Shown: positions 34,060 to 47,900 of the stretch, piece after piece | How the letters are laid out: each line of letters starts with the position of its first letter | Position numbering within the stretch: the first letter of the stretch is position 1 | From: Polytrichum commune | Lineage: Eukaryota; Streptophyta; Polytrichopsida; Polytrichales; Polytrichaceae | NCBI GenBank assembly: GCA_950295325.1 | Contig: OX485803.1 | Span: 42,611,554-42,671,553 of the forward strand | Direction of reading: 5' to 3' | DNA length: 60,000 bases | Made by a program: the position numbers and the translations under genes | The notes under the pieces: model-generated | What the model saw: only the letters and a program-made list of their open reading frames with translations | Told to the model about the DNA's origin: nothing | Database searches by the model: none

Positions 34060-34215
34060 AATTTCCTACACTAAGAAAATATAGCCGGTTTTTTTTATTT
34101 TCATGTATTCTTTGATTTTTTTGTACTTCTAAAGCATTGTTTTGTTCCATATCTCTGTCAGGATTTGAACCTGGCTTTGCCCCTACCAAATTAGGGCCAG
34201 AGATTCAGCCTCCCA
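34060..34215 (-). repeat. Possible tRNA-derived SINE head
   Basis: On the minus strand, TGGCCCTAATTTGG resembles an RNA polymerase III box A. About 20 bases further on, GGTTCAAATCC matches a box B (consensus GGTTCRANTCC). No cloverleaf can be folded. An A/T-rich tail follows. This looks like a SINE head rather than a tRNA gene. The inverted pair 'CCAAAAATGCA / TGCATTTTTGG' at 34213-34256 lies next to it. Confidence 0.35.
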
Positions 34216-34405
34216 AAAATGCACAAACCTAGAATAAGATTCATGCATTTTTGGGAAGCTGGTTAGTACGACATGCCCACACATATGCAAAAATCAAAGC
34301 ATGTGTTAAAAAACATAGAGGAAAGAACATACAATCCACCACTAATAACAATCAAAACATGTGGGAAGAGAATGGAAAGCATAAGATACAACCAAATGCA
34401 AGGTA

Positions 34406-34663
34406 TCAAGACAAATCATCATATACTGAAGTGGAAGTGCTAGCTGTAGGACCCGTGGCTGCACCAGACAGATAAGTAGTTGGGTTAGCATAAAGAAACT
34501 TGTATTTTGTTTCATTCTTCCACATGGGTATGGCATCCATCAAAATAGCATCATACTCCTCTTCAGGCCCTTCTAAAGCAACTCTGAGTAAAGCTTCCAA
34601 GTTTTTGCTTCCCAATCTATTCCTTACCCGTGTTTTAATCAAATTTTGAATGCTAAAGGTCAA
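34406..34663 (-). pseudogene. hAT transposase C-terminal dimerisation fragment
   Basis: An open stretch of about 85 residues reads FSIQNLIKTRVRNRLG, LEALLRVALEGP and a WKN.TKYKFLY segment. This is the pattern of the C-terminal dimerisation region of hAT transposases (usually ...FS..N.IKT..RNRL....L..L.RI...GP). There is no start codon and no upstream zinc finger or catalytic core, so it is a relic. It could be related to the hAT MITEs in this window, but that is inference. Confidence 0.6.
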
Positions 34664-34769
34664 ATTAGGGATTTCGTATAGAATTAGACCGACTTGAAAA
34701 GATGAAGCAACATTTTGGGCTTACAAATAGACTATAACAAGCTCAAAGATGAAGCATTCACAACATAAT

Positions 34770-35315
34770 TCACAACCGAGGCAACATGGAGTCGTCACTT
34801 CTTCTTTTCAATTCTGTCATCTCAAAATTGCCAGTGCCACAAATTTCCCTGTTGCACACAATGCAGTCACTTGAATGCACACAAGAATTCGCACACATTC
34901 GCACACAGAAGCAATCTAGGAGAGAATCGTCCAGAATGACATACGGGCAGTAAGATTTGGACCACACAACCGCAGGCTCCGACGAATTGGTCTTCTTGAT
35001 CTGAGTGAGTTGCGGGCACCAGCCAAGCCCAGTAGGGATAGCGCCGGTGAAGTCGTTGAAAGAGAGGCTCAGCACCTGCAAGCTGCTGCAATTGATCTCA
35101 GTTGGGAGGGTCCCAGTGAGAGAATTGTGAGAAAGGTCGATCACTTTGATGGACGGCAGCTGTGTGTACATCCCCGCAGGTATGCTACGGTTGCTACCCA
35201 CAAGCTCATTGCTTGTTAGGTTTAGGGTTTGCAGCCCCTTGCAGACACCGAACCCATTTTCTGTGAAGTTCCCTTGGAGGATATTGTAGGAGAGATCCAG
35301 TTTGCTGGTTTGAGA
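34770..35315 (-). pseudogene. Leucine-rich-repeat receptor-like fragment
   Basis: The minus-strand frame carries about four plant-type LRRs, for example LDLSYNILQGNF, LQTLNLTSNELVG, IKVIDLSHNSLTGTLP and LQVLSLSFNDFTGAIP. A Cys-rich stretch (CFCVRMCANSC) follows, then a stop at 34770. Plant LRR receptor kinases have this repeat in their extracellular domain. Here there is no signal peptide, no membrane segment and no kinase, and the upstream side runs into a MITE-like sequence at about 35320. It is therefore best read as a captured or decayed gene fragment. It might still be an exon of an unrecognised gene, but no supporting splice partner was found. Confidence 0.6.
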
Positions 35316-35329
35316 TCCAGTATGAAAAT

Positions 35330-35580
35330 TAATTCCTATAAAGTATGAGATTGGCCGGCTACTAGCCTACAAAAATTATTTACAGTAGGTAAATTTCCCC
35401 CTTACACTAAAGGTAAATGGCAAAATTCCTACACATAATTTTCTAGACCGGTCCATTTCCTACAAAAAAAAAATTCATCCGGAAGCTCATCCTACACTTT
35501 GCTATTTCATTCGGAAATTCTCAATTTCAACCGGCTAGGTCGTATCTAAATGCCGGTACTCCCCGTTCATAGCTACTAAT
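35330..35580. mobile_element. Diverged hAT-like MITE fragment
   Basis: The right end (TGCCGGTACTCCCCGTTCAT) resembles the right end of the hAT MITEs at 1921 and 53904. Repeated GGCCGG/ACCGG subterminal motifs also match. The left boundary is unclear, with a candidate CAGTATGAA near 35318. No target duplication is visible. Confidence 0.4.
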
Positions 35581-35996
35581 GTAAATTGAGAGCACAGTTC
35601 ACATTGGATCCGCATTCAAACCTTGCCAATCAGAAGCTTTGGATGGCTAAAAGGAGATCAATTGGCCATCTATTAACAGCTGTAAAGACCTTTCCAGAAG
35701 CTCTAAACACAGCACTCAATGGATGAAACATGGCACTCCATTCAAGGCACCCAAGCAATTACATACAAATTCGTTCAAACTTCAACTTCAAACAATTAAG
35801 TAGGCAGAAAGGTGAAGAGCCCTCACCTTTCAGATCCTCAACTTTTCATGAGATGATTATTTAAAATTTGCCTTTTATCATCAAGGACAAAAGCCTTCTC
35901 TCATTTTCAAGGAAATAAATGACCATAAACCTACACATAGAACAAATTACAGCTACCATGAAACTTGTGATCATATATTACAAGATGGCAACCATT

Positions 35997-38900
35997 TCAA
36001 ACAAGGCCATATTCTCTACTTGCAAGGCTTCCAGTGCCAGCACTTGCTATCGTCCAAGACGCAACCACATCAGTTTCTTCTGAAGAAACAAAAGCTTGTG
36101 CAATCTCCTTGATCATCATCTCTCCACAGAAGGGACACTCTCCTGCAACAGCATCATCTATTTGTGCTCGAATCTGTGCAAGCAGATGATAAGGTAAACA
36201 TAAATACAAAGTCAGGTGTCAAGATAATATATTTCAGTTAAGGTAAGCAGGCCTAATTCAATTACTGATCTTAAACGAACACCTATATTTGAGTGGTGTG
36301 TGGTAGAGTGTGGATCTAAGAACGGACACCAAAAAAGATGTGTTTGAAACAGATTAAACTACATGCTCAAAACTTGTTAACCGTTTGAGGCTCAATAGTC
36401 AACATAAATGGGGAGACCCATATGATCAAATAAGAAGAAAGCAAATCTTCACTTTGACAATGAATAAGATATCATGTGAGCTCTGAAATTTAGGAGGAAA
36501 ATGGTTACAGTCACAATTTGAATTTATTAATTATCTCACACCAATTGCGTGTCTCATAAATGCACGGAATCAGATATGTATTCTCCCAGAACAAGTTAGA
36601 GGAAATTCAAAAGCACCTACCTTATCAATTGGAGATTGATTGCCATTTGGAGTTTCGGTCTCAACGTCCTGTCCACTGTAAAAGGACTTTACAGGACGTG
36701 CGGGAGGCTCCTGAAAGCTCAAAGCTGTGATCTGTCGCAACAGTCCTCGTATGCGATCCCTCTGGAGAAGAATAGAAGTTACACCCACAAGAGCCAAGTC
36801 AAGATTTTTATTATAATAAATTGCAAAATTTGGCATTTTGTTCGCATAATGCATTGATTAGGCAATAATGATTATAGACAGATCTGTTACTCTTGATCAC
36901 ATGTATATTGGTAGGTATATCTACCACTCTTTTGACAACTTGTTAAAGGACAAAGTGATCAAATAACCACATGCATCAAATAGCATATCTGCAATTATTA
37001 CATGAGGCCATATTCACATTTTTTCTTTGTTTTCTTAATGTGATGTGTTCACAGTGCATACCAGTGTCGGACTGCCATCACCTCTCTTTTTATACCACTT
37101 GAGTACACATAATGAGGATTTTACATTTTTTAAATACCAGTGGGTGTGCACATTTGAATTTTATTTTTACTGATACCATTTTGGTCTATATACCACCCAA
37201 GGACCTTCATACCTAGGTAGAAGTAGCCTAGTACCAATATGGTATTAGGACAGTATTGACCCAAATAATAACTTGGGTATTTAAATGGTATTCTCTCCTC
37301 TTGTGATGTCCACCAAGTATCAATATCTGACTGGTATTACAGTTATGATACTGGTCCAATAGGTTCTTTGAAACCATTATTAATATTGAGAACTGATACC
37401 ATGCATTCTTAATATTAATATATATCGGTGCAACATTGGTGCATACCTCGCTCTTATCAGTGTGTTTGATCACATATTCTGTAAGGCACTGAGCATGGAA
37501 GGCATGCTCGCATGGAAATACATAGAATGGGGCCACCAAAGACGTGTAACTTCGTGCTGCTCCCAGAGCGCCATTGGCACCTCTTGATGCAAGTATTCGC
37601 TGCCCACAGACCTGTAACCAAGAGAAAAATCATTTGTTTCAGGCCCAAAAACATGATACTTGTAATCACATAAAACTGTAGGTGATGAAATTGGATGGAA
37701 GACCTAATGACAGAAAATCATGCATGGGATTCTGAGAATTAATAGAGTCATCCCTTAACTCGATGGGACTTTTCTTCGGGAGTTGCTCCCCTATGGTTCT
37801 CCAATGGTTGTTAAGAATACAATATCAATAAATTCTTCCCAGTTGTGGTGCATGTGTGGAGGTAGTGTTTGAATTTGAATGAAAAGCAACTGATTTCAGT
37901 TCATTGAGGACCAAACTCATGCTAGCATCTCTTGGCATGCCAGTTCGAGTTTGACCCTCAAGGAATCAATATACAATGCTCTTCATTCAAACCTCCAACT
38001 TACCAAACTTGGAAGGTGTTGTATGCAAAACAACCAACTCCTAACCAGAAGTCATGTTGAGTTAGAGGATATTTCTAATATAACTGTATAATCAAAATGT
38101 CGCATGTGCCTAGTATTGTCATGATTATAGAGAGTTTTTTTTACTCACTCTGCATGTTTCATCACGCTTCACAACAGCATATCGTTGTGAAAGTGCAGTG
38201 ATATCATTTCTGATATTCTCAGCTCCAAGGGTAGCATCATTCATGTCTCTTTTAAGCTCTTCAATCTGCCGATTGTAATCCTCCAATGAAGAACAGATTG
38301 CTTCCTGCATGATTGAAAGATTAAGTTGTAAGTATGTCAACATTTGAAGTTTAGTTAAACTCAGTTTAGATCTGCAAGAATACACCAAGTTTACTTACAT
38401 TCCTCTGAGACCATGGATGAAAGAATCAATTTTGTACCTTGAAGTCATCTATGAGAGAAAAATCTGGGAAAAATGGTAGAATATCTTCAATTTTCAGCAA
38501 CCCATCTGTTTCCTTAAGGAAAGCAACAGCTTTACGGATGTTCTCCCCTTTTGCGGCCCTGCCTTGCTGAATGGCATGCCTAGCTATCATAAGCCACAAC
38601 TTCTTTCTTAACTCCTCATTGTCCTCCACCTTGTCGGCCTCCACTTTCGCCATTTCTGAGTCCACCTGAAATAAAAAGCCTCCTTTCAGGTTCTTCTTGA
38701 CAATGGCCACTCACCCTTACTAGCAAATACACCCACACATTAGAGTTATCCAAAAGTCACTAAAAGAGGGACCAAACTCTGGAACTATAATCTAGCATTA
38801 TTATTTACAAAGCTCTGAGATACCTGCAAAGCTAAAGCCACTGCCTCTTCATGCATGCCCATCATTCCGTATATGTACACACAAGCCCGCATCTTCCTCT

Positions 38901-41900
38901 CTTCTAAGCACAGCCGTAACGCATACTTGGGGTCGTAGAAGATCTCTGGCCCTTCAATACGTCCCCTGCCATACTTTTTGTCCAAAAAGTTCAGCAATGG
39001 AGTCTCCTCTGCCTGCTCCCATGCCCAATCCCAATGTGCATTATTTCAACTGCTCATTTGTGATGATTTGTCATTGTTAAAAAGCCTCCTAATAAGAGAA
39101 AAATAGCAATCCCTGGGACCAAAATCCATTGAACATCCACATCTCAGGTATATTTCTGATATTTGATGGTCAATCAAAAAGACTATCACATCCAATCTAT
39201 CCTGAGATCGCTCTAAACCAAAAATGCTTCTATGAATAAAACATAAAGGTCCACTTTACAGTATGGCCAAGGGCCGTGGCCATGAAATTGTGTTGACCCT
39301 TGAAATTAATTTGAAGGCTGAAATTTGGGATAGAATTTTGTGTGGTCATGGGCCTCCAAGTGTACTGTGACCGGGCTCTCAACCAAATAAAATTTCATTA
39401 CCCTCCTATTCATGTGGGCCCTTGTTAAAACATAATTAATAATAAATCAAGAATTGCAAGAATTTGGGGTGTCATGGTCTCCCAGTTTCGTTTTGAACCC
39501 ACCTCATTGAGGTGAGCTTGACGCAAAATCTGGTAGACCATGAAACATTATCCATTGCATGCCATGTAAGACTCCACGTACGTTTTTGGTTTAGTCAAAC
39601 TTCCTTGGTCCCTTAGGCACTCAATCTCTAGTGTAAACTGAAATGGGACAGCCTCATTATTTTCCACTTGTGGGGGTTTTAAGAATTCCATGGTCACAGG
39701 CCCTCTACTGTAAAGTGCCCCTAGGTCAGATCACCATGTTTATCTCTCTTCATTACATCTCTATCATATTCTAAGTCATGTTCCACAACTCAAGGTTGTG
39801 CTGAATGCTTCTTCTATGAGCTACAAATTGCCATTAAAAGTAGCTCACATATAGAAAAAATGATGAATTTCCAACTAATGTACTTCCATCCATCATCGAC
39901 TTACTAGCAACTGAATAGTAGCATAGTGGATACCAAAACATTTACTCACCTGCTTGGCATAGCAAGAAAGTAGCAAATTGTGCACAGCACTGTCCTGATT
40001 GTCTTGGCGAGTTATGCAATATTCAAGGTATCGAATTGCTGCATTGGGTTCATCTCTGATCAATAAAAAACAAGAATGTTAAAAACAAGCATGCTAAAAA
40101 GAGTACATGGTTTCAGCTTGTTGCACCATCAGACAAAACACATGGTGTCACAATATGTCTTTGGTCTAGACATTACATTACATTACATTATGGTGAGTAA
40201 AATAAAGTACATAAAAATACCAAACTTACTTTGGGCGAGGCTCACTGGAATATCGCATCAACGCAGGAATGAGTTGCCTTGGATTTAGGTTGAGGCCTGT
40301 TGATGTCCATGCATCTACTGTCTCGTGTGGGTCCAACATAATCAATGATGGTGCAAATTTGTACTGCACACAGGTTCAAATCTCTTCAATAAAACTATCT
40401 TATTTATCTCTTCAAACCCATTGATCAACTATGTCCCATTTATAACCAACCAATTTACTTGAGGCCATCAGAGGAATAAAGATACCAAACATGGAGGCTC
40501 AACTTATATATTATCAGTTTTTCTATGGATCCTCAATCCTTTGACTTTTCTCTTCTTGAGATTGTGAGATGAGCCAACTTATTTTCGTTACATGCTCCAC
40601 TATTCTCTTAAATGTTCTGGATGCCCATGTTGAAAACAGAATCCTCACCATAACTGTTATTACAGTCATATCAGATGACAGAAGGTTACCATCTTATAGC
40701 TACTTATCCTTTCTCAATCTCTGTCCACATGATCTCTATGTAGTTCAAACAACACCAGCAGAAGACACCTGTAAAGAGATTGAGATTGGGAAATTGTTAT
40801 TTTATACAAATATCAAATCTTAATCAGAAAGCCTTCTAGTATTTTTTTTAATCAAAACTACATGGTGTAGAAATAAATAAATCCATTTGCCAGGGACATT
40901 GGCACATTAAGTATCAGACTTGACGCTTGCAAAACAATACCTGCAGCTCTGAAGACACACTTGGTTTCCTAAGAACTGCCAGTGCCTTCTTGGCATCGCC
41001 TTGCTGAAGGTATAGAACAAAACCCCACCCACAAGCCATCACATGTCAGCCATAAATGCCTTACATGTTTCCTTCAAGTTCATATATGGTACTTTATGTG
41101 CCAAGTACTAAATCTTACCTTGTAATATAGGAACTTATTCATGATTTTTACTTCTGACTTTAAGAAACTATATTGGATCAACAACACTAAATTGTCATAT
41201 CAGTGTGGGCCACTTCAATCGATTTTTCTAGGAAACTTTGGGTGACTATTTATTTAATGCTACATTTGTTCTTGAACTAATACTCAAGGTATTGGTCAGA
41301 AGTCTCCAGAAAGACTTACAGGAAGACCCAGGGCCTTGGGCCCACATAATTTCCACCCTAACTATACAATTAGAGTGGCCCACACTAATAGGACAATTTA
41401 GTGTATTGGAGATATTGATGGAAGAGGAGGATTTGTATAGTACCTGCACATAATGGTGAACCAGAGTTTCATACTGCTCCTTCAAACCAGCAAAATAAAC
41501 CAACTCTTCCACTCGCCCATAACTGTGATTAAAAATAGACATGGCCTTTCTTAGCAAGCCAAATACCAGACTCCACTATAATTGGGAAAAAAAGTCTTCT
41601 GCCTATATGTCATTACCTATAACTGTCAAGGAAAGTCCTAGATTGTTCAAAATGAGGGTTAAGTAATCTATTTTAAAATTGGACCTTTACAGCTTGCTAA
41701 GAGATACTCTCCCAACATGATTTTCTAGCTATGAAAGGACACTAAGTGCAACAGACAGTTGTGTCTTGAGTGCAAAGCTAAGTCTCTGAGAAACTAAACA
41801 AAACACTCTACAAACACTCTTAAATCACAAGACCCTCTGTACCTGCCAAGTAATTTGACTGTTGTAGCCTCATCAAGCACATCTTTGCAATCACTGAGGA

Positions 41901-44900
41901 ACGCCCGAAATTCTTTCACAGTGTTGTGGTACTCTGAATTTCCACTGCTTTCCCCATTAGCTTCCACCTCTTTCTCATTTTCAACATCTAAGAGGAGTCG
42001 ATTGATCTGTCAAAGGTGCATTTTAAAAAACAAACATCAGATCCCACAGCATGGATGGAAGTAAACCCATTTCCACCTTTACCTCAGAAAGTATGCTTTC
42101 CAACTTCCATTACATTGACTTGAAGCTAAATTTCAATGGAAAAGTCATAAGTTCCAGCTGGTTGTTAATGTACAGAGCAACACAGGCCACTAGGAAAGAT
42201 CAGATTCAAAGCTTATCTATATTCATATTATGATGTTTGAAGAACATTGCAAATATTTTAACAAGGGCAATCACTCAGACCAGATGCCATACTAAAACAC
42301 ACTCTTTATAATAGTATCCAAACTAACAGTCTAAATAGCACTGTGAATTTTTAGATATACCTTATCCAAGTATAGTTCTGCTGACCATGTTGCTATCATC
42401 GTGATCTGAGAGCGATCCTCTTTACCCATAAAATCAAGCTTTCTGAGAAGGTATGTCCGGAGAGCATCCTGCTCACACATACACGAGTTCTTAGTCCATT
42501 TTAGAAAGCCAGGGTGCTAAAGTAGCACAAAAATTGAGAAATGTTCCTTGACCTGAACAAGACACAACAAAATTTCCACTACACCAATCCCTCAATGTTT
42601 TAGTTGAACCTACATTCCTAGTAACATAAATAGCAAGTATTCACCACATTTTGAGTAGGATGTGAACAGCTCAGTTCATGATCAATGGAAACAATGCTGG
42701 TGATGACAATCAAGGTGGAACACAAAGCTCAAAACATTAGACTTGCCCCTAGGCCCAATAAAGACCAGAGGGCACAAGAAACACTCACATTAGACTATGA
42801 TAGAAAGGATGTATGTAGCTTACCGGTTCACCAACTGTAACAAACTTGAGGGCAACTTGCTCAAACGTTGCAACAGTTGCTGTCTGTGGAACAGGAAAGC
42901 ATGTCTGTTAGATCCCAGGAGAAAAAGGTTATATAGATAGATAGATAGAATGCAACCCAAAAAACTTAATTCATGTGCACTTTGGTGTGTGTCAGATTGA
43001 CCTAAGCTAAGAGTGGGATTACACTAGTGTCCAACACCAAAGAAACTCCAGAATCAAGCGATCTTATTAATCAAGAGCAAAATTTGGACCCAAGGAGTTT
43101 ACACTAGGGTCCACGATTCAAGGCATGAAAAAATGAAGTGGTGCTAATGTGGCATCACTTTCCCGCCAAATCTTGGTGGTCCCCCTCAGAAAACACTCCT
43201 CCTAGTTTGAGAAACCAATCTTAAAGCTTGGGTCCATTAAGGGTGTTTTCGACCCCAAGTTTCTTGGACCCAGACCCTAATGTAAACCCATCCTAATCCA
43301 GCTAAACAGAAGTTACAATCAACTTCGCCTTTTTTTACAAGATAAACGAGTTGTGTACCTTGCAGAGCCCTACATCGGGCGCCCATACCCATGCCCATGC
43401 CCATACCCACCCATGCCCATGGGTTTTGGGTGGGCATGGGTGCAATATTATTGTTCATGGGCGGGCATGGGTGGGCATGGCTGCGCTATTATTGTTCATG
43501 GGCGGGCATGGGCGGGCATGGGTGGGCATGGGTGGGGCATAATTACACAATTACACAATACACATTACATAATTTTTGAATACATGGGCGCAATTTGAAT
43601 AGCATGGGTGGGCATGGGTGGGCACATGTCATGCTATGTGTGGGCATGGGTGGGCATGGGTGCGCACATGTCATGCTATGGGTGGGCATGGGTGGGCATA
43701 GGTCGTTGCTGATGGGCATGGTCTGGGTATGGGTGCAATTAGAAAGGAAAATGTTGGGCTCTGGTACCTTGGCATAGAAAGATGCTGCACGCTCATAGTC
43801 TTTGGCATCAAATGCAGCCTCTGCCTGCAAGTCAAGACACCAACAACTTACATCTGAATAATAAAAGCATGAAATCTTCAAGTAGTCCCTCAGAAGATGT
43901 GAGCCAATATGGGCAGAAATTCATTTATGATACTGTAGATTGATCAAACTAGACAAGAATTTGGGAACCCAAAAGGGAATGTAAGAGTAAACACCTGTGC
44001 AGCATACACACGATCTCTTTGAGTAACATCCCGACAATTTTCCAGAGCAGCGGCATACTCCTTCAAGCCCAGGTAGACCTGCCACATGTCTCGACCCTCA
44101 TCTTGAACAGTAATCTGCAAGAAGAAAATCAACACCAAAATGCAATGTTAGATTTGCAAGTATACACTTGGGGAGGTTAACTCTGGACAGTTGCTTCACG
44201 CTTTAGAAGTGAACAAATGTATTATAGAAATTGAGATTTGATACTTTGACGATCAATATATGTTGGAATGTCATACTTCCCACTTCCAAGAGGCTCAGGA
44301 ACCTATAGAAGCATATGTGGGTAATTGTTACAACATAGGCTTTATGTAAGCATCAATTCTTATATATGATGAAAGAGATCACCTCATAAATGGAACTCTC
44401 ATCATAAGCATAGAAGGCTCCCCCAGCCATATCCGAGCAAAGCCCCAACATGGTAGGTGAGCTAAGATCGCTGCGTGTCTCAAATCGTTCCTCTTCCACT
44501 ACCTTCTGGCTCACCCTGTTCACAATCTAAACAAAAATCATGCTTCCCATGAGTTCCAAGATTCACAGCTCTAACCCTTAGAGGACTGGGGAGCTGTTTA
44601 TATGGGATACCTAATGATTTGTACAAACCCCAACGAGTACCGAAAATATATTTTATGTGATCTATGCTGTTAAATCCATTTTTAGCACAACCTATTAAAA
44701 AGAGAGTGAAATAAAGTCATATGTGATAACAGTGATTAGATATACATGATATGTGTTTTGAGTCTAGGTCATATAGAAGCTCAAATGCCCCTCATAGTCC
44801 ATTCTACATGTATGTATGCTCCAATTGGCATAGTGTATATGATAAAATGGGCAAATCTTAGATAGGGTCACTTTTGACACTTTTAGCTTAAAACATCAAT

Positions 44901-47900
44901 AAGTAATCTTAAACACCTCCATATGACATCTTCAGGCCAGATAGGGCCTCTTAGACCTTTAAGAGTTAACCCCTAAACATCCAAGAGGCCAATTTGGGCC
45001 TCTCCATGCACACAAAAACATGCGTTTAAGATACATACTTCCATTTTTACCAAATTGTGTCAAAAATAACCATACCTATAATGAACTCATTTTTCAAGTG
45101 AATGTTTTGAATTGGTTGAATACCTTTAATGTTATTAAGAGTGAGACCATGACAAGAACAAAATACCTTCAAGATATTGTTTATGAGAAGAATAAAATGG
45201 AACTCGCTCAGAGCAAGGGACAGAGGTTTTGGTGTCCCTCCACCATCCAATAATTTGGAATACTCTAGTAACCACTTATTCTCCACATTGCTTTCCTCAT
45301 CATGGGTGTGTGTGGCACTGCAAAAAAGGACACCCACGAATTAGATCAAGACTGTCATGCAGTATTAGTTACATTCCTCCAAGAGGCAGGTCACCTAAAA
45401 TTTATGTGCCATGAAAACATGAAATAATCAACCTTTCGCATATGAAAAATATGGTATGGAGCTTTCATGTGGATTTAAGAGAGGTCAACCTTGGTGTATT
45501 GCCAAGATTCAGGTGGCCATGGTAGATGCCTGGCCCAGATAGCCATGCAAATCTCTCTGCCCTTCGCTGCTTTCCATAAAAATGAAGCTCACTGCAGAGG
45601 ACCCCAATTTTTATAAGGTTAGGAATTAGCTGCCACATTTTGAGAGTATGATTGCAACCAGGTATCCAACATACCAAAAAAAAAGTTGCAGAATTTTGGT
45701 AGTATTTTTACTTACTACAAACTGCAATAAGGAAACAGAACAAGAGATAAGGTACCTGTTGGGGATCTCGCCAGGAAGCTCTGTGAAATGGGGTGGACCC
45801 TCAGAATATGCTTTAAAGACTGCCTGTTTCCATTATTAACCACCATGAAACCAACCACCGACTAGTTGTGTGAGCAATTAAATAAGACCAATCGAAGGGG
45901 AAATCTTAGTAATTAGAAACAGAAAATGGAGTTGAAGAAAGGGCAAACCTCTAATGAACCAGTGCCTTGGAATATATAAAGGCGGGAGGGTGTAGCTGCC
46001 ATGACAAAATACCGTGTTGTGCTCCCTATGGTCACAGTCTCCATCTGCCCTACAACACACCACAACTTGTATTAGAGGAGCAAACCAGCAACTAACATAT
46101 GATACTTTTGATTTTTGCTAGAAAATTGGCCACCTTTTTAAATGACTCCCTTTGCATATAAATTGTTGCCATAAAGACACTGAAGGGGAAACAGGCAATT
46201 CATTTTTATCAAGTGAACCTTTGTATTCACTACCACTCAAATAAATTCCTCCTCTAAGAACTGCAATTTCAAAACTAGTCTGCTAAAAAAATTCACTCTC
46301 CATCATAAGCAGCAATAAAAATAGAATAAAAATAGGTGGATGGCTCTTAGTGCAGCTTCATCATTCCTCAGACTGAAAAGTTTTACCTGCACACCAATGA
46401 AGGGCTCTGGGGCTTCTGTGAGCTCAAACAAGAGCTTCACATGCTTCTCCTTTTTGTCTTTCTCTTCCACTGCAGTTTCAAACAGTTGTCCTGATGTAGT
46501 TCCCAAAATTACCTCCCGTGTATATGCTGCAAAAATGGACACAAGCAGCAACCACCGCACCCACATCACAAGAACGCCACTTGCAAGAATCACAGAAAAA
46601 GCCCTTTTCACACAATGAAGAGTCCAAGATATTTTTTTCCCAAAAAAGCATACCCAACTGTTGACCAAGAGAAACTGCCCAATGAGCTAATTGCATCCCC
46701 TGAATTAGCTCTTCAAACAGTAGTAACAGAGTTTGACCTTGATTAATTGTGACCTAAGGTGGCTACACAACGCCTTAACCCGGATCCCATGGGAACTCTC
46801 AGTTTAAGCCACCTTGGGCCAGAATTGTACTTGGATGAGTGACCTTCCTAGCACTTGGTCCACCCAACCACAGTGGGGGTATCCAGGTGAATTGGATATT
46901 TTCAACCAACCATGTTGGAACCTAAGGACTTGCCCATTGGGGAGATAGATGTGGGCTTGCTTATCCGCGCCTGTACAAGGTGTTCAATTTGAAAGGAGCA
47001 GTTGTCTTCAAGGGCCCTCTAATTCTTGTGATGCCTATTTTGGGACTACACGTAGACTTAGTCCAACTTGAGATGATGCAACACCATACTTTACGTCAGT
47101 GGAAACATCAGAGTCATCTCTTCTTCATTCTGGACCTAAATTCATGAACTACTTTCCTCCTCCTCCTCCTCACCATTCAGTTAACACCAACTATAAAATA
47201 ATCACAGACACAGAGAAAATTTGATAATGTTGTACTCCTGATGAGGTGTGATAATACCTTCATTGATTTGCTGCCGATTCCATGCTACAGAACTCAAGGT
47301 CAAGCCCTTAAGCCTGCTCAGCATGCGTGGCTTCCGCCACTTCCCATGGATGTAGTAAGTGTCCGCAGTGCTACTGCTGCACACAGAGGCAAGAGAATGC
47401 CTGCCCCCTGGATCAATAAAAACCTTTGGGATCCATTGCTCAGTACCTCGTGTGCTGAGATCCAATTCTGCAGAAAACAACATAATCATCATCATCCATG
47501 ATAAGTAAATCCTTTGGGTGAATTCATGGGTCACAGGTGCACAAATTTTGTCTTCAGCCAAGCCTCTCAAAGAGAAAAAATTCCTTGTGAATCTCACCGT
47601 TCAAACATACACACATACAGATTACATACAGATTAAGATTACCAGTATACCCTAAAATAAAAAATCAAGAGAGATGTTTCTTCCAGAGATTTTCAAGTTA
47701 CATAATCAATACACAGCAATCAACAAGAAGCAATCAGAGATTAGAATGAAATAGAAAAATACAAAATCATACATGCAGCAATATCCAATTGGTGGCAAGG
47801 CATTTGACCAGGGGCCATCCACAGCAATCTATCTTCCACTTTCCACGACGTCCCTAGTGACTTCATCATCAGTTCCCGACAGTGGTTACATCCTTGTCCT

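Noticed and set aside
34140-34215. Possible tRNA gene (GGTTCAAATCC on the minus strand)
   Set aside because: No acceptor stem or cloverleaf can be formed. At most it is a SINE head.
43237-43598. Several Gly/Trp/His-rich frames in all phases
   Set aside because: Caused by the GGGTGGGCAT minisatellite inside a VPS18 intron.
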